From positions 679,961-712,487 of the forward strand of contig BFEA01000216.1 in the NCBI GenBank assembly GCA_003427395.1: DNA of 32,527 nucleotides. Reading direction: 5' to 3'. Source of the DNA: Chara braunii (lineage: Eukaryota; Streptophyta; Charophyceae; Charales; Characeae). Every line of letters begins with the position of its first letter. Position 1 is the first letter of the stretch. The notes under the pieces were generated by a model. It ran no database searches. It saw only the letters and a list, made by a program, of their open reading frames with translations, and was not told where the DNA came from. Below are positions 18,247-26,940 of the stretch, in pieces. The translations under genes were made by a program, and so were the position numbers.

Positions 18247-18983
18247 AAAATAAGTCTAGCCTTAGTCTTTCCACGACCGCGCACTACTACGGCCTCGTCG
18301 AGAACCGCGGACGACAATGCCGACTCCCGCTATCCCGAACGGACATCGATGTCATCCCACGTCAATGACATCATGCGTCAACGACGTCAGGCTTTAGGTC
18401 TCTCAGTTATAGGGTTGGACTGAATAACTTTGGCAACGTCAATCTCATCAAGTCTCCCAATCCAAAATCCGTCCTTGAACAACTCAAGCAGAAACCCTCC
18501 CAGGGGTTTCTGTCCCGACACCGCGAGTCTCAGTGCACCTCTCTTGGATCTGAGAGTCTCAACCTATCTCTTTCTGCCCTTCTCATTCTAAGTCTAGTCT
18601 GTTGGTTCCGAGAGGAAGGCGGCAGGCGGGATTGCAACCCGTAGGACCGCAACAAGACTCTGTGGGGAGTACACCCACCGATTGTGGGAGCTCTGCCGGA
18701 ACCTAGGCGGGGTTCTGGAGGCAGGGAACTGACAAGTATACCTTTCTCTATCTGTATGACCCCACTATACCCCTGTTTGACTATCTCCCCTTAGTTTGAC
18801 TGATTGCATGCATGTGTTTCCCCTATGATTCTTGCTTTCTGTTCAGCAATAATCAGACTGAATGGAAAGAATGTGTGTGAAGTCTAAGTTTCTCCTTATT
18901 TTGACCGAAAGCAGACTAAGGAACGAACTGGGGGAAGGTGGGAGGAAGGCAAACTGCATGCGTTTGACCGAGTCAACCAAGGA
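18247..18983. other. Unassigned stretch after the mitochondrial insert
   Basis: No cox3 continuation and no intron core recognised. A 60-codon open frame overlapping the cox3 break (18241-18423) has no known motif. A perfect inverted repeat with 9-bp arms lies at 18489-18512 (CAGAAACCC and GGGTTTCTG). Confidence 0.45.
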
Positions 18984-19608
18984 CTGGGCATTGTTTCTAA
19001 GCTGAATGGCCCAGGGCTATGTTTATTTGGCTGTTTTATGAAGGGTCAGACATTGTTTCTAAGCTGAATGGCCTGGCTGCTGTGTTTATTTTCTGAGGGT
19101 TTGCCTGATGTGGAGGTTTTAATGTTTATTTCATTCTGAGGGAGGATTTTTGGTCTAAGGCTGAGCATTGTTTCTAAGTTGAATGGTTGAGCCTAAAAAC
19201 CACGCACATAAGTATAAACTGAGTATAAGAGAAAGTATTTTACTTATATTTGCATATGAACTGGCAGCTCGGCATTGTTTCCAAGCCGAATGGTCCAACG
19301 CTAAGCCATATCACTAAGAAGAGAACGAAAGTTACAAAGTATAATTGGAAGTAGTCTGGGCAAGCCGAACATTGTTTCCAAGCCGAATGGTTAAAGTCCC
19401 CTGCCCGTATTTGCTTTTTCTTTTGAGAACAAAGTCAAAAAGATATTAAATCTTGGATATTAAACACTTCAGGGCGACTAGGCATTGTTTCCAAGCCGAA
19501 TGGTCTAGTCAAATGCCCAAAGAAGAGAGAAGTAGTAGTGCAACCTGTTCGTGTATATCTTAAGGCAAGCTGGACATTGTTTCCAAGCCGAATGGTCTAG
19601 CATTGTGC
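18984..19608 (+). repeat. Hairpin array 1: seven copies of a CATTGTTTCYAAGYYGAATG motif
   Basis: Copies lie at 18984-19014, 19045-19077, 19159-19193, 19262-19308, 19358-19406, 19472-19518 and 19563-19608, spaced about 60-118 bases. Core: CATT, a 12-base loop (GTTTCYAAGYYG), AATG, then a bulged G. The flanks differ between copies but mostly stay complementary: CTGGG/CCCAG in copy 1, GTCAGA/CCTGGC (one mismatch) in copy 2, GGCTGAG/TTGAGCC (one mismatch) in copy 3, GACTAG/CTAGTC in copy 6, GCTGGA/TCTAGC with one G-T in copy 7. Copies 4-7 have an outer stem as well (TGGC/GCCA, GGGCA/TGCCC, GGGC/GCCC, GGCA/TGCC). This suggests a maintained fold. No coding capacity and no known family recognised. 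Confidence 0.75.
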
Positions 19609-19898
19609 CATATGTGAGTTGGGTATAAGGGTTAAATCATCTGAAAGATTCATGAACTACCTTATATGAATTGACTTTGGGACGATGAGAGTACTTACCT
19701 GTGTGGTTTGGCCTCGCATGTGACTGAGTGAGATTACTACTTAGTCTGAGTTTCAGTTTGATAGGTAGTTGGTTTAGTTGCTCGCCACGTGCTAGAGCCA
19801 TAGGAGTGGCTTCAATTCCTGCATTTTCTGAGCTAAGTTTTTTTTACTTAGATCAATTTCTGCATTTTCTGATAACTTTCATTATACTTGGTCTTGTA

Positions 19899-20500
19899 TA
19901 AATCTTGGTAAGCCACTTCCTCTACGGGAAGCGCTGCCGAAATTTCTACAAAACCAAAGAGTTAGTCAAATTTTGTCTTTTTCATAATATAGTTTTTCTG
20001 ACTATTTGGCTTAGTAAAAATATGGGAAACCTCCTTTTCTAAAGGGAGTGCTGCCCAAATTTTTGCTAATTCAGGAAGTTCGACAAAATTGGACCTTGAA
20101 AGGTCAAAGTCATTTTTAATTATGAACTTAGCTTTGTACAAATCTTGGAATAGCACTTTCTCGACGGGAGGCGCTGCCAAAATTTCTACAAATCTAAGGA
20201 GTTAGTTAAATTTTGTCTTAGTTGAACTCATGTCTCGTTTCTGAGTTCATATCTGACTTAGTATAAATCTGGGAAGTCTACCTTTCTAAAGGAAGTGCTG
20301 CCCAAATTTTTACTAATTCAAGTAGTTAGGGATTGTTTTTCTTTTCATATTTGGGTTATTATAAATTCTGTGAAGGCGCTTTCCCTACGGGAAGCGCCGC
20401 CAAAATTTTCTTAATTTACAGGAGTTAGATTATATTTTGGCAGGTGGCGACCCTGGCAATCCACTCTGCGTAGGGGAGATTCTGCTAAAGATCAACCTTT
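19899..20500 (+). repeat. Hairpin array 2: about six tandem copies, unit near 120 bp
   Basis: The unit reads roughly TATAAATCTTGGGAAG, a small hairpin, GCGCTGCCAAAATTT and then an AATTC..GGAGTTAG part. Hairpins lie at about 19916-19926, 20031-20048, 20156-20169, 20281-20292, 20375-20398 and 20461-20480. The first four are spaced close to 120 bases, the last two closer. Arms vary but stay paired: CTTCC/GGAAG; CTCCTTT/AAAGGGAG with a bulge; CTTTC/GGGAG with wobbles; CCTTT/AAAGG; and ten pairs in the fifth (GGCGCT..TCCC with GGGA..AGCGCC). The following GCTGCC plus AAATTT word is the best conserved part. No coding frame. The relation to array 1 is unclear. Confidence 0.65.
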
Positions 20501-22279
20501 TCATTAGGCACTGACTTAGGGATAGACTCGGGATTAGCTAAGTATAATGATTCTTGGTGAAACAGTGATATGAAGATTACTCTCGATTTGGACTCATAGA
20601 TTTAGCTTGGGGATTGACCTGTCTTGTGTTACAGGTCCTCTTGAACGTTTGATTCAAAGTCAGGACTAGATTGAGCTTGATCCTACAAGGATCACCTTCT
20701 GTTATCACTGATAACAGGTCGGTTGTCGATTCGTCAGTCTACGACTCAACTCCAATTCATCCTCAATACTCAACCTAAAAGGCTTTAGCCCTGGCGATTT
20801 TTATTGTTTCATTAAGGTTTTCACCCAGACTTTTATTGAATGGTCATTTAACAAAGGTACTGAGTATTTAATTATGGTTGGTTGGACAAAGGCTGGGGCT
20901 TGCATGGCTAAAGCGAGGGGTATGAGTATAGAGGTTGGTTGAAGTTGACTCTGTGTAGTGCGTGGATGTTTGGTTGACTCTGTGATGTGATTGCAGGTAT
21001 GTTTTGTGGCTTGGATTTCGGATTTGACTGCCTGCGACCACACACATATATATGGCTGTGAGGAGTCCCACTGTGATAGTGGGAAGTGATCATCACATAT
21101 TTATTTCCCTTTACATATATATACATATGTACTTTGGTTGGGTATTCGCGTGGCCTGAGAGGGTCCACGCTTAGGGGCTTAATTGGGGTTGAGACTGAGC
21201 AAGAGGAAGAAAACCCCGTTTTTTTTTTTGTTGTATGCTTCGTAAAGATTTCTTTGTCGGACGTTGGTCCTGGGCCCGGATTCGAGGTTCTTGTCCAGGA
21301 CATCCCAGGTCCTAGACTCTGCTTGGAAGGGATTTCCCCCCGCGCAGAGCCTAATTTGCCCTGCCTGTCGAGACACTCAGCCTAAAAGTCGGAGGTGTCG
21401 CGGCAGTCGCAGGACTATTCCTTCAGCCGTGCAATATCGTAAAGGGGCAAGCCTTCACGATACTTCGAGTCTGACACTTGAGTGTCAGAAGCGGTACTCG
21501 GATCCACGAGGGACCGCTTGATTGTAGGCACTACATAGTACGCCATCATTGCGACTGCTTGCATGTTCATGCCTTGCTAGTCGATATGAGTTAGCCCTAC
21601 GTCCACGCGGTTTTATGCAAAGTCTTACGCGAGACGCATATCTGATTTCCGCATCGGTAGTTATGGGATGGCAACTAAGGAACTAGGAGTGTTGTCGCGT
21701 TGTTTGTTCAGTGTCGTTCTGTATATGTATATGTATGTGTGTGTGTGTGTGTGTGTTTATTTTTATGTTCTTTATAGTGGTGTGTGCGTGGCGTGTGGGA
21801 TGCATCCTAGTCGAGCAACTACGAGTCGCGCTTGGGACCTCAACCCCCCAAGATGCGGTTCGTGTGCGGGTTCGATAGAGGCGTAATACCGCGCGTACCC
21901 CCTATGCTACAACGAACGAGAAACACCATCGGCTGGTCCACCTCTATGATTACAACTGATCAACTTTCGTACTGTGGACTGGTAGCTCGGCGGGGATACG
22001 CCCACCGAAGGGAGGTGACAGCTCCCGTAAGGTGGAGGTAAGTCGTGCCTCGCGTAGGCCCTATCCTGTCGTAGGAGCTCACGAGAGGTATGGGTGGCGC
22101 ACTCGGCCGGAGGGGCTTGGGGAAGCTCCATTATGTATTCGCGACGAGGATAAGTCCAACTCCTGCGTGACACGGCCGGGAGGGTCCCGCGCTGCCTTGT
22201 GCGGTGCCGGACCGATGCGCTCGACAACGGGCCGCTTGTCGGGACCGCAATGCACAACATTATGCGCTCATCTTCACAC
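20501..22279. other. Unassigned stretch with palindromes and a (GT)n tract
   Basis: No gene recognised. Perfect inverted repeats: 20699-20717 (CTGTTATCA, C, TGATAACAG), a 7-bp-arm one near 21068-21086 (TCCCACT, GTGAT, AGTGGGA), and 21470-21489 (TCTGACACT, TG, AGTGTCAGA). A (GT)n microsatellite covers about 21735-21756. From 22032 the protease frame of element B is open upstream of its recognisable part, but these codons have no known motif and no ATG. A minus-strand frame at 20908-21303 has no recognisable content. Confidence 0.45.
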
Positions 22280-23564
22280 GTATCTATCCTTCTATGCACC
22301 ACCAACTTCGCCGACGGATGACGAAGCTACGGTGGGGGACATCCTTGCGTATGTTACCGAGGTGGCCCGCGAGTTTCGCAAGCAGCGGTATGATGACAAC
22401 AACGCACCGGTCCTCTATGTTCGCATCCAAGCTGGGCAAGCATCCTGCAGCGCTTTGCTTGATAGCGGCGCGACTCGCAATTTCATGAGCCAAGCCTTTA
22501 TGCAAAGGGCTGGCCTTGGCGCACAAGTTCGGAAGAAGGCAAACCCGAGGAACATCAAGCTGGCAGACGGAAGGACGCAGCAACTTATCGACCGCTACAT
22601 TGAGGCTGTACCGGTGTATTTCGCACCTCATGCATGCGAACCGATGACGTTCGACATTTTGGACACGGACTTCAACATTATTTTGGGAATGCCTTGGCTT
22701 GCAAATGCGGATCACACGATCAACTTCCACAGGTGGACTCTTACCGTTCGGGACGCCTTCGGCGCCGAAGTGTCGTGTACTATTCCTCTTCCGCACCCTT
22801 TGATTCGGTGCCAAGTGGTGACGGCCAAGTCATTCCGGGCTACTTGCGCTTACAAGCAGTCTGACGAAATAGGCCTATGTTTCCTACGAACTGTCGCGGT
22901 AGCCGATTCTTCCCCCACGGACTTGTCTTCGGACCCTCGTGTGGTGCAGTTGCTTGATGAGTTCACCGACATCTTCGAGTCACCTACCGGTGTGGTGCCG
23001 GATTGGCTGATCTCTCACGAGATCATTCTTAAGGCCGGTGTCGTGCCGCCAAAAGGCTGCATTTAACGCATGAGCGAGGAGGAGCTTACAGTCCTTCGCG
23101 CGCAACTAAATGACTTGTTGGACAAGGGCTGGATCCGCCCTAGTAGCTCTGCATATGGAGCGCCAGTTCTCTCCATACGGAAGCAGAACAAGGATCTACG
23201 ATTGTGCATCGACTACCACAAGCTCAACGCGCAAATCGTGAAGAATGCGGGGCCTCTTCGTCGTATTGACGATCTCCTTGAGCGATTGGGTGGCGCGAAG
23301 TACTTTTTTAAGTTGGATTTGAAGTCAGGATATCATCAGATTTTAATCCAACCGAACGATCGCTATAAATCCACGTTCAAGACGCAGTATGGCCATTTTG
23401 AGTTGGTGGTCATGTCGTTTGGCCTCACCAACGCCCCGATGACCTTTCAAGCAGCAATGACCAACGAGTTTCGTGCGATGTTGGTCCGGTTCGTGCTAGT
23501 CTACTTAGACGACATTCTCGTCTATAGCCGTACATTGGAGGATCACCTTGAGCACCTTCGATGA
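22280..23564 (+). pseudogene. pol: Pol of element B: protease and reverse transcriptase with two stops
   Basis: An N-terminal helical segment (DILAYVTEVAREFRKQRYDD), an aspartic protease with LLDSGATRNFMS (Asp codon 22461) and ILGMPWL (second protease motif), then reverse transcriptase. A TAA at 23064-23066 replaces the Tyr expected in the GCIYRM motif. The same frame goes on with [47 protein letters not shown] and the intact catalytic VYLDDILVYSR (Tyr codon 23502). A TGA at 23562-23564 then stops it, again in frame. The true left end is not visible: the open frame extends up to 22032 on non-ATG codons. The enzyme motifs are complete but translation would end in the first part of reverse transcriptase. 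Confidence 0.9.
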
Positions 23565-24439
23565 ATGTTGGAGACGCTCCTCCGCGCCAAGTACAAAGCC
23601 AACCTCGACAAATGCGAATTTGTCCGGCAAGAGCTGGAATACTTGGGCCATTTTGTCACACCAGAAGGCATCAGTCCGTTGTTAGACAAGATTCAAGCCA
23701 TCCAAGAGTGGCCGAAACCATTGAACGTCACGGATGTCGTTCGTTCCTTGGCCTTGCCGGCTACTACCAACGTTTTATCAAGGGATACTCGAAGATCGCG
23801 GCCCACTTGACCAAGCTTCGGTGCGAGGATCGACCGTTTGACTTCGGAGAGGATGCACGAAAATCATTTTTGGCTCTCAAAGCCGTGCTATTATCTGCAG
23901 AGGTCTTGCGCATATACGACCCACTATTGCTAATGCGCGTCACTACGGATACGTCCGGCTATGGCATTGGTGTCGTCCTCGAACAACACGATGGCGTGGA
24001 CTGGCACCCGGTCGAGTACTTCAGCAAGAAAGTGCTCGTCGTGCACTCCATTGATGATACACACAAGGAGTTCCTAGCCTTCATCCACACGCTCAAGCGG
24101 TGGCGGCACTTCCTCCTTGGTCGAAATCAATTCTGATGGGTAACGGACAACAATCCGTTGTTCTTCTACAAGACCCAAGACACCGTCAATAGCACCATCG
24201 CATGTTGGATGGCTTTTATCGACCAATTCGACTTCTTTCCCGATCACATTCCGGGGAAGTCCAACCATTTTGCGGATACTCTTTCACGACGTTCGGATCA
24301 TTGTACCGCAGTCTATTCGACCTTCGAGATTGACAACGACCTGTGGGACAGCTTCATCCGCGGCTACCAAGCCGACCCCGAGTTTCACGACAAGTACGTG
24401 AATTGCTCCTCTCCTAGTCCGGCGCCTTCTCACTACTGA
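23565..24439 (+). pseudogene. pol: Pol of element B: end of reverse transcriptase and RNase H, broken
   Basis: In frame with the previous part: reverse transcriptase thumb/connection (KYKANLDKCEF, LEYLGHFVTPEGI) up to a one-base shift near 23735-23750. The next frame continues with FLGLAGYYQRFIKGYSK, then RNase H: VTTDTSGYGIGVVLEQ with the first catalytic Asp, WHPVEYFSKK, EFLAFIHTLKRWRHFLLG, a TGA at 24134-24136, and in the same frame WVTDNNPLFFYKTQD and HFADTLSRR. It ends at another TGA (24437-24439), after which the same frame still reads integrase-type sequence (IQEGYLLFHTRGKDLLCV). The two TGA stops sit where Arg codons are usual in this family. Confidence 0.88.
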
Positions 24440-25787
24440 ATCCAAGAGGGGTACTTGCTTTTCCACACGCGGGGGAAGGACCTTCTTTGCGTACTGAGTG
24501 ACTCTCACTTGCGTACACGGCTTCTTGGCGATTGGCCGACTTCGCGAGCGCTTTTGGTGGCCTGACCTTCTCGGCGACGTCACACGCTATTGCGAGTCAT
24601 GCGAGGTTTGCCGACGTTGCACATCCCGGAACCATCGTCCGTATGGGTAGTTGCAACCATTACCGTTCCCCAAGTACAAGACCGGTGTGGATGGGATTCT
24701 CACGGTGGTCGACCGACTAACCAAGTTCGCCATGTTTTTGCCTTGCCGCTATCATGCCAAGGCACTGGAGTTGGCTGAGGTTCTTTACGCCGGTTGGATT
24801 CGAACCAAGAGTTACCCAAAGGAAATCGTCTGCGACCGCGACACTCGGTTCATGTTCGATTTTTGGTTGGCGCTCATCAAACGATGGGGCTCATCTCTCA
24901 AGCCAAATTCGGCTCGCCACCCCCAAACCGATGGCTAAACGGAGAGGGCGCATCATACCGCACAGGTTCTCCTTCACACTCTCATCCGTCCCGACCAAAA
25001 GGATTGGGTTGAGTGGCTGCCGGATGTCGAGTTGGCATACAACTCGTCCATACACTCGGCTATCGGGATGTCACCCTTCGAGTTCGAGCACGGCTCGCCA
25101 GTAACTTCTCCGTTGGACACAATCATTCCACGAGCGGCTGAGAGCGACAACCATCTTCTTTTCTTGCGTCGGATGCAAGAGCTACTTGTCAAGGCACGTG
25201 ACCAGATGGCTAAGACGCAGCAACGCGTGAGCCAACAGGCCAATCGCCAGCGTCTTCCTTGTCCATTCCGCGCCGACGATCTCGTTTGGGTTTCAGCCGC
25301 GGAGTTCATCCTCGAACAACATCTCTCTCGCAAGCTCGTCCCGAAATGGATGGGGCCCTGGCCGATCGTGGCACCCACTGGGGATGCACCCGAAGGACCT
25401 TCCTTCATCATTCAGGTGCCCGCCCGCTTGCCCGTCTACCCGGTCTTTCATTCCTCCAAGTTGGCTCTTTACACACCAGCGGAACATGACGATTTTCTCG
25501 GGGGACGATCGCAAGACCCACCCTCTATGGACGGTTTTCAAGAGGTCGGCGACATCATCTCCCAGCGATGCTACGACAACAGGCCGACCGAATACTTGGT
25601 ACACTTTGCGTACAAAGCTGACCGTTGGTTGACCCATGCGAAACTCCAAGCAACAACTCCAGATGTTCTCGCACGCTACGAACGCAAGATGCAAGGCAAG
25701 CCGGTATCTTCCGCTCCACGCCGCACAGGCGTCCAGGTTCCACCTTCAGATCGTCAGCTCCGCCCTCGACCCGGCTTGACTTCATAA
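24440..25787 (+). pseudogene. pol: Pol of element B: integrase with deletions, and chromodomain-like tail
   Basis: The integrase zinc domain has lost its His-x3-His part: the sequence jumps near 24517-24530 from LRTRLLGD to LRERFWWPDLL, keeping the Cys part (YCESCEVCRRC). A TAG follows at about 24644. The core then resumes beyond its first catalytic Asp (KTGVDGILTVVDRLTKFAMF), so that residue is gone. The second Asp (VCDRDTRF) and the region of the third acidic residue (HPQTDG, TAA 24936-24938, TERA) are visible. The last open frame, to TAA 25785-25787, holds ELAYNSSIHSAIGMSPFE, the GPW-type module (LVPKWMGPWPIV, HSSKLALY) and a chromodomain-like tail (GDIISQRCYDNRPTEYLVHF ... ARYERK). No active integrase is possible. 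Confidence 0.87.
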
Positions 25788-25798
25788 GGAAGGGGGGG
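25787..25798 (+). other. Polypurine tract of element B
   Basis: A purine run AGGAAGGGGGGG adjoining the 3' LTR start TGTTACGTGC. It overlaps the pol stop by a base. Confidence 0.85.
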
Positions 25799-26110
25799 TG
25801 TTACGTGCTGCACCTGCAACATCCTGCGCCTGAAACGAGGGCCATTTTTAGACCCTGTGTTGTTTTCAGCCTGGAAGCCTGTGCCGTTTCAGCCTAAAAC
25901 AGGGCCCTCCAGGCCCTGAGTCTTTTCAGCCTGAAACGGAGGGCCATTTTCAGGCCCTCATATGATCGACCTGCCCTGAAACTCAGGCACCAGACCAGGG
26001 TTTTAGCACAGGCCATTTTGGGCCTGTTTTCAAGACAACCTTTGTTTGAGCTTCAACGTCAGGGTCTGGCACATTTTGGCATTGGCAAGAGCAGCCTCCT
26101 GGACAGGCCA

Positions 26111-26126
26111 GCACTATATAAGACTG
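26111..26126 (+). promoter_or_regulatory. TATA-type promoter core in the LTR of element B
   Basis: CACTATATAAGACTGG, about 315 bases inside the LTR where U3 would end. A close relative (CAGCACTATAAAGGACTGG) occurs at 28407-28425. Confidence 0.6.
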
Positions 26127-26305
26127 GCCCGCCCTGCAGGCTGCAGGCAGTTCATAGGGACTTCCCAGGCACTTCACGTGCAGTTCAGGAGGCAGGAGGT
26201 AGTCTTCAGGATTCGGCAGCAGCACTCTGGAGTAGCGCTGCAGTAGTAGTAGTAGCGTTTGCAGTAGCCTTCAGCGCTGGGCGGTAGTAGGAGCTAGAGT
26301 AGCAC

Positions 26306-26307
<2 letters not shown>

Positions 26308-26363
<56 letters not shown>
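26308..26363. repeat. (GA)n microsatellite inside the LTR of element B
   Basis: About 56 bases of uninterrupted GA, downstream of the TATA box, in the probable R/U5 part. Confidence 0.95.
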
Positions 26364-26366
<3 letters not shown>

Positions 26367-26940
26367 CTTCTTCTTCCTCTTCTCAGTCCACCATTTCCCT
26401 CTCACCCTCTCGCTACCTGACTTCACTGCATCAGCAGACTACGAGAGAGCGGGCTTGGTGACATTTGGATCCAGACTCGACATTGGGCTTCAGACATTTA
26501 ACGAGGGATTATCTGGGACTTGTACCGAAGACTTGGTGTTGACGACATTCCCATCTCCCCCCTCTTCTTCGTCTGATCCCCCCCTCTTCGTCTGTGTATG
26601 GTCTGGACCTGGCGCATTCTTCCTGTGTGTAGCGCCAGGCCCCTTCACACCTTGTGATGAGGATGATGTATGTTTGGTCTGCATTGCAACATTGCTTGGG
26701 CTCGTCATTGGTATTCTAGCACTCTGCTGCGCTGTCTTGTACTACGTGAGAGAGGTCAGTCCCGGTCAGGTCAGGGCTTATAACTAAGTCTTCCCCTATG
26801 CTATTATGTGCCATTTTGTATGTATCAGGATGTACATTGCTTGTTGAGATTCCATTAGCACTGCATTGTCCATTCGGCCCTTTTCATCACATTGCGGATC
26901 CTTGGCTATATATACCCATCGCCCAACTGGGCATGTAACA

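Larger units (their letters stand above)
22280..26940 (+). mobile_element. Ty3/gypsy element B, 5'-truncated, defective
   Basis: Protease, reverse transcriptase, RNase H, integrase and a chromodomain-like tail in gypsy order, then polypurine tract and a 3' LTR of 1142 bases. Gag, primer site and 5' LTR are absent. Pol is read from about 22280 (start approximate) to 25787. Breaks: TAA 23064-23066, TGA 23562-23564, a frameshift near 23745, TGA 24134-24136, TGA 24437-24439, a deletion near 24517-24530, a TAG at about 24644-24646, loss of the first catalytic part of integrase, and TAA 24936-24938. Different from element A at the sequence level but with the same domain order. Confidence 0.9.
25799..26940 (+). 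repeat. 3' LTR of element B
   Basis: Ends TGTTACGTGC and GCATGTAACA are inverted repeats with one mismatch, and the left end abuts the polypurine tract, so the boundaries are good. The upstream part has three copies of a TTTCAGCCTRAAAC..GGGCC..AGGCCCT block (about 25827, 25888, 25924). A promoter-like CACTATATAAGACTGG lies at 26111-26126, followed about 200 bases on by a (GA)n tract. A second TATA-like run (CTATATATACC) is near the right end. An open frame at 26455-26787 with one hydrophobic segment has no ATG and is not called. Confidence 0.9.

Noticed and set aside
17687-18983. Group II or group I intron around the cox2/cox3 break points
   Set aside because: No domain V, no GTGYG start and no recognisable group I core by eye; kept only as a hypothesis in the findings.
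20440-20470. A retroviral-type primer site (GGTGGCGACCCTGGCAATC)
   Set aside because: No LTR end or gag next to it, and the words align with the repeat unit of hairpin array 2.
18984-20500. CRISPR array
   Set aside because: Eukaryotic context, repeats diverged and differing at the stems, spacers 40-90 bases and uneven, no cas genes.
22284-22814. Minus-strand 176-codon ORF opposite the element B protease
   Set aside because: Shadow of the pol frame, which shows clear protease motifs on the plus strand.
26455-26787. 110-codon ORF with one hydrophobic segment in the element B LTR, env-like at first sight
   Set aside because: No ATG, lies wholly within the LTR, no signal peptide or Cys pattern, and a single hydrophobic run is weak evidence.
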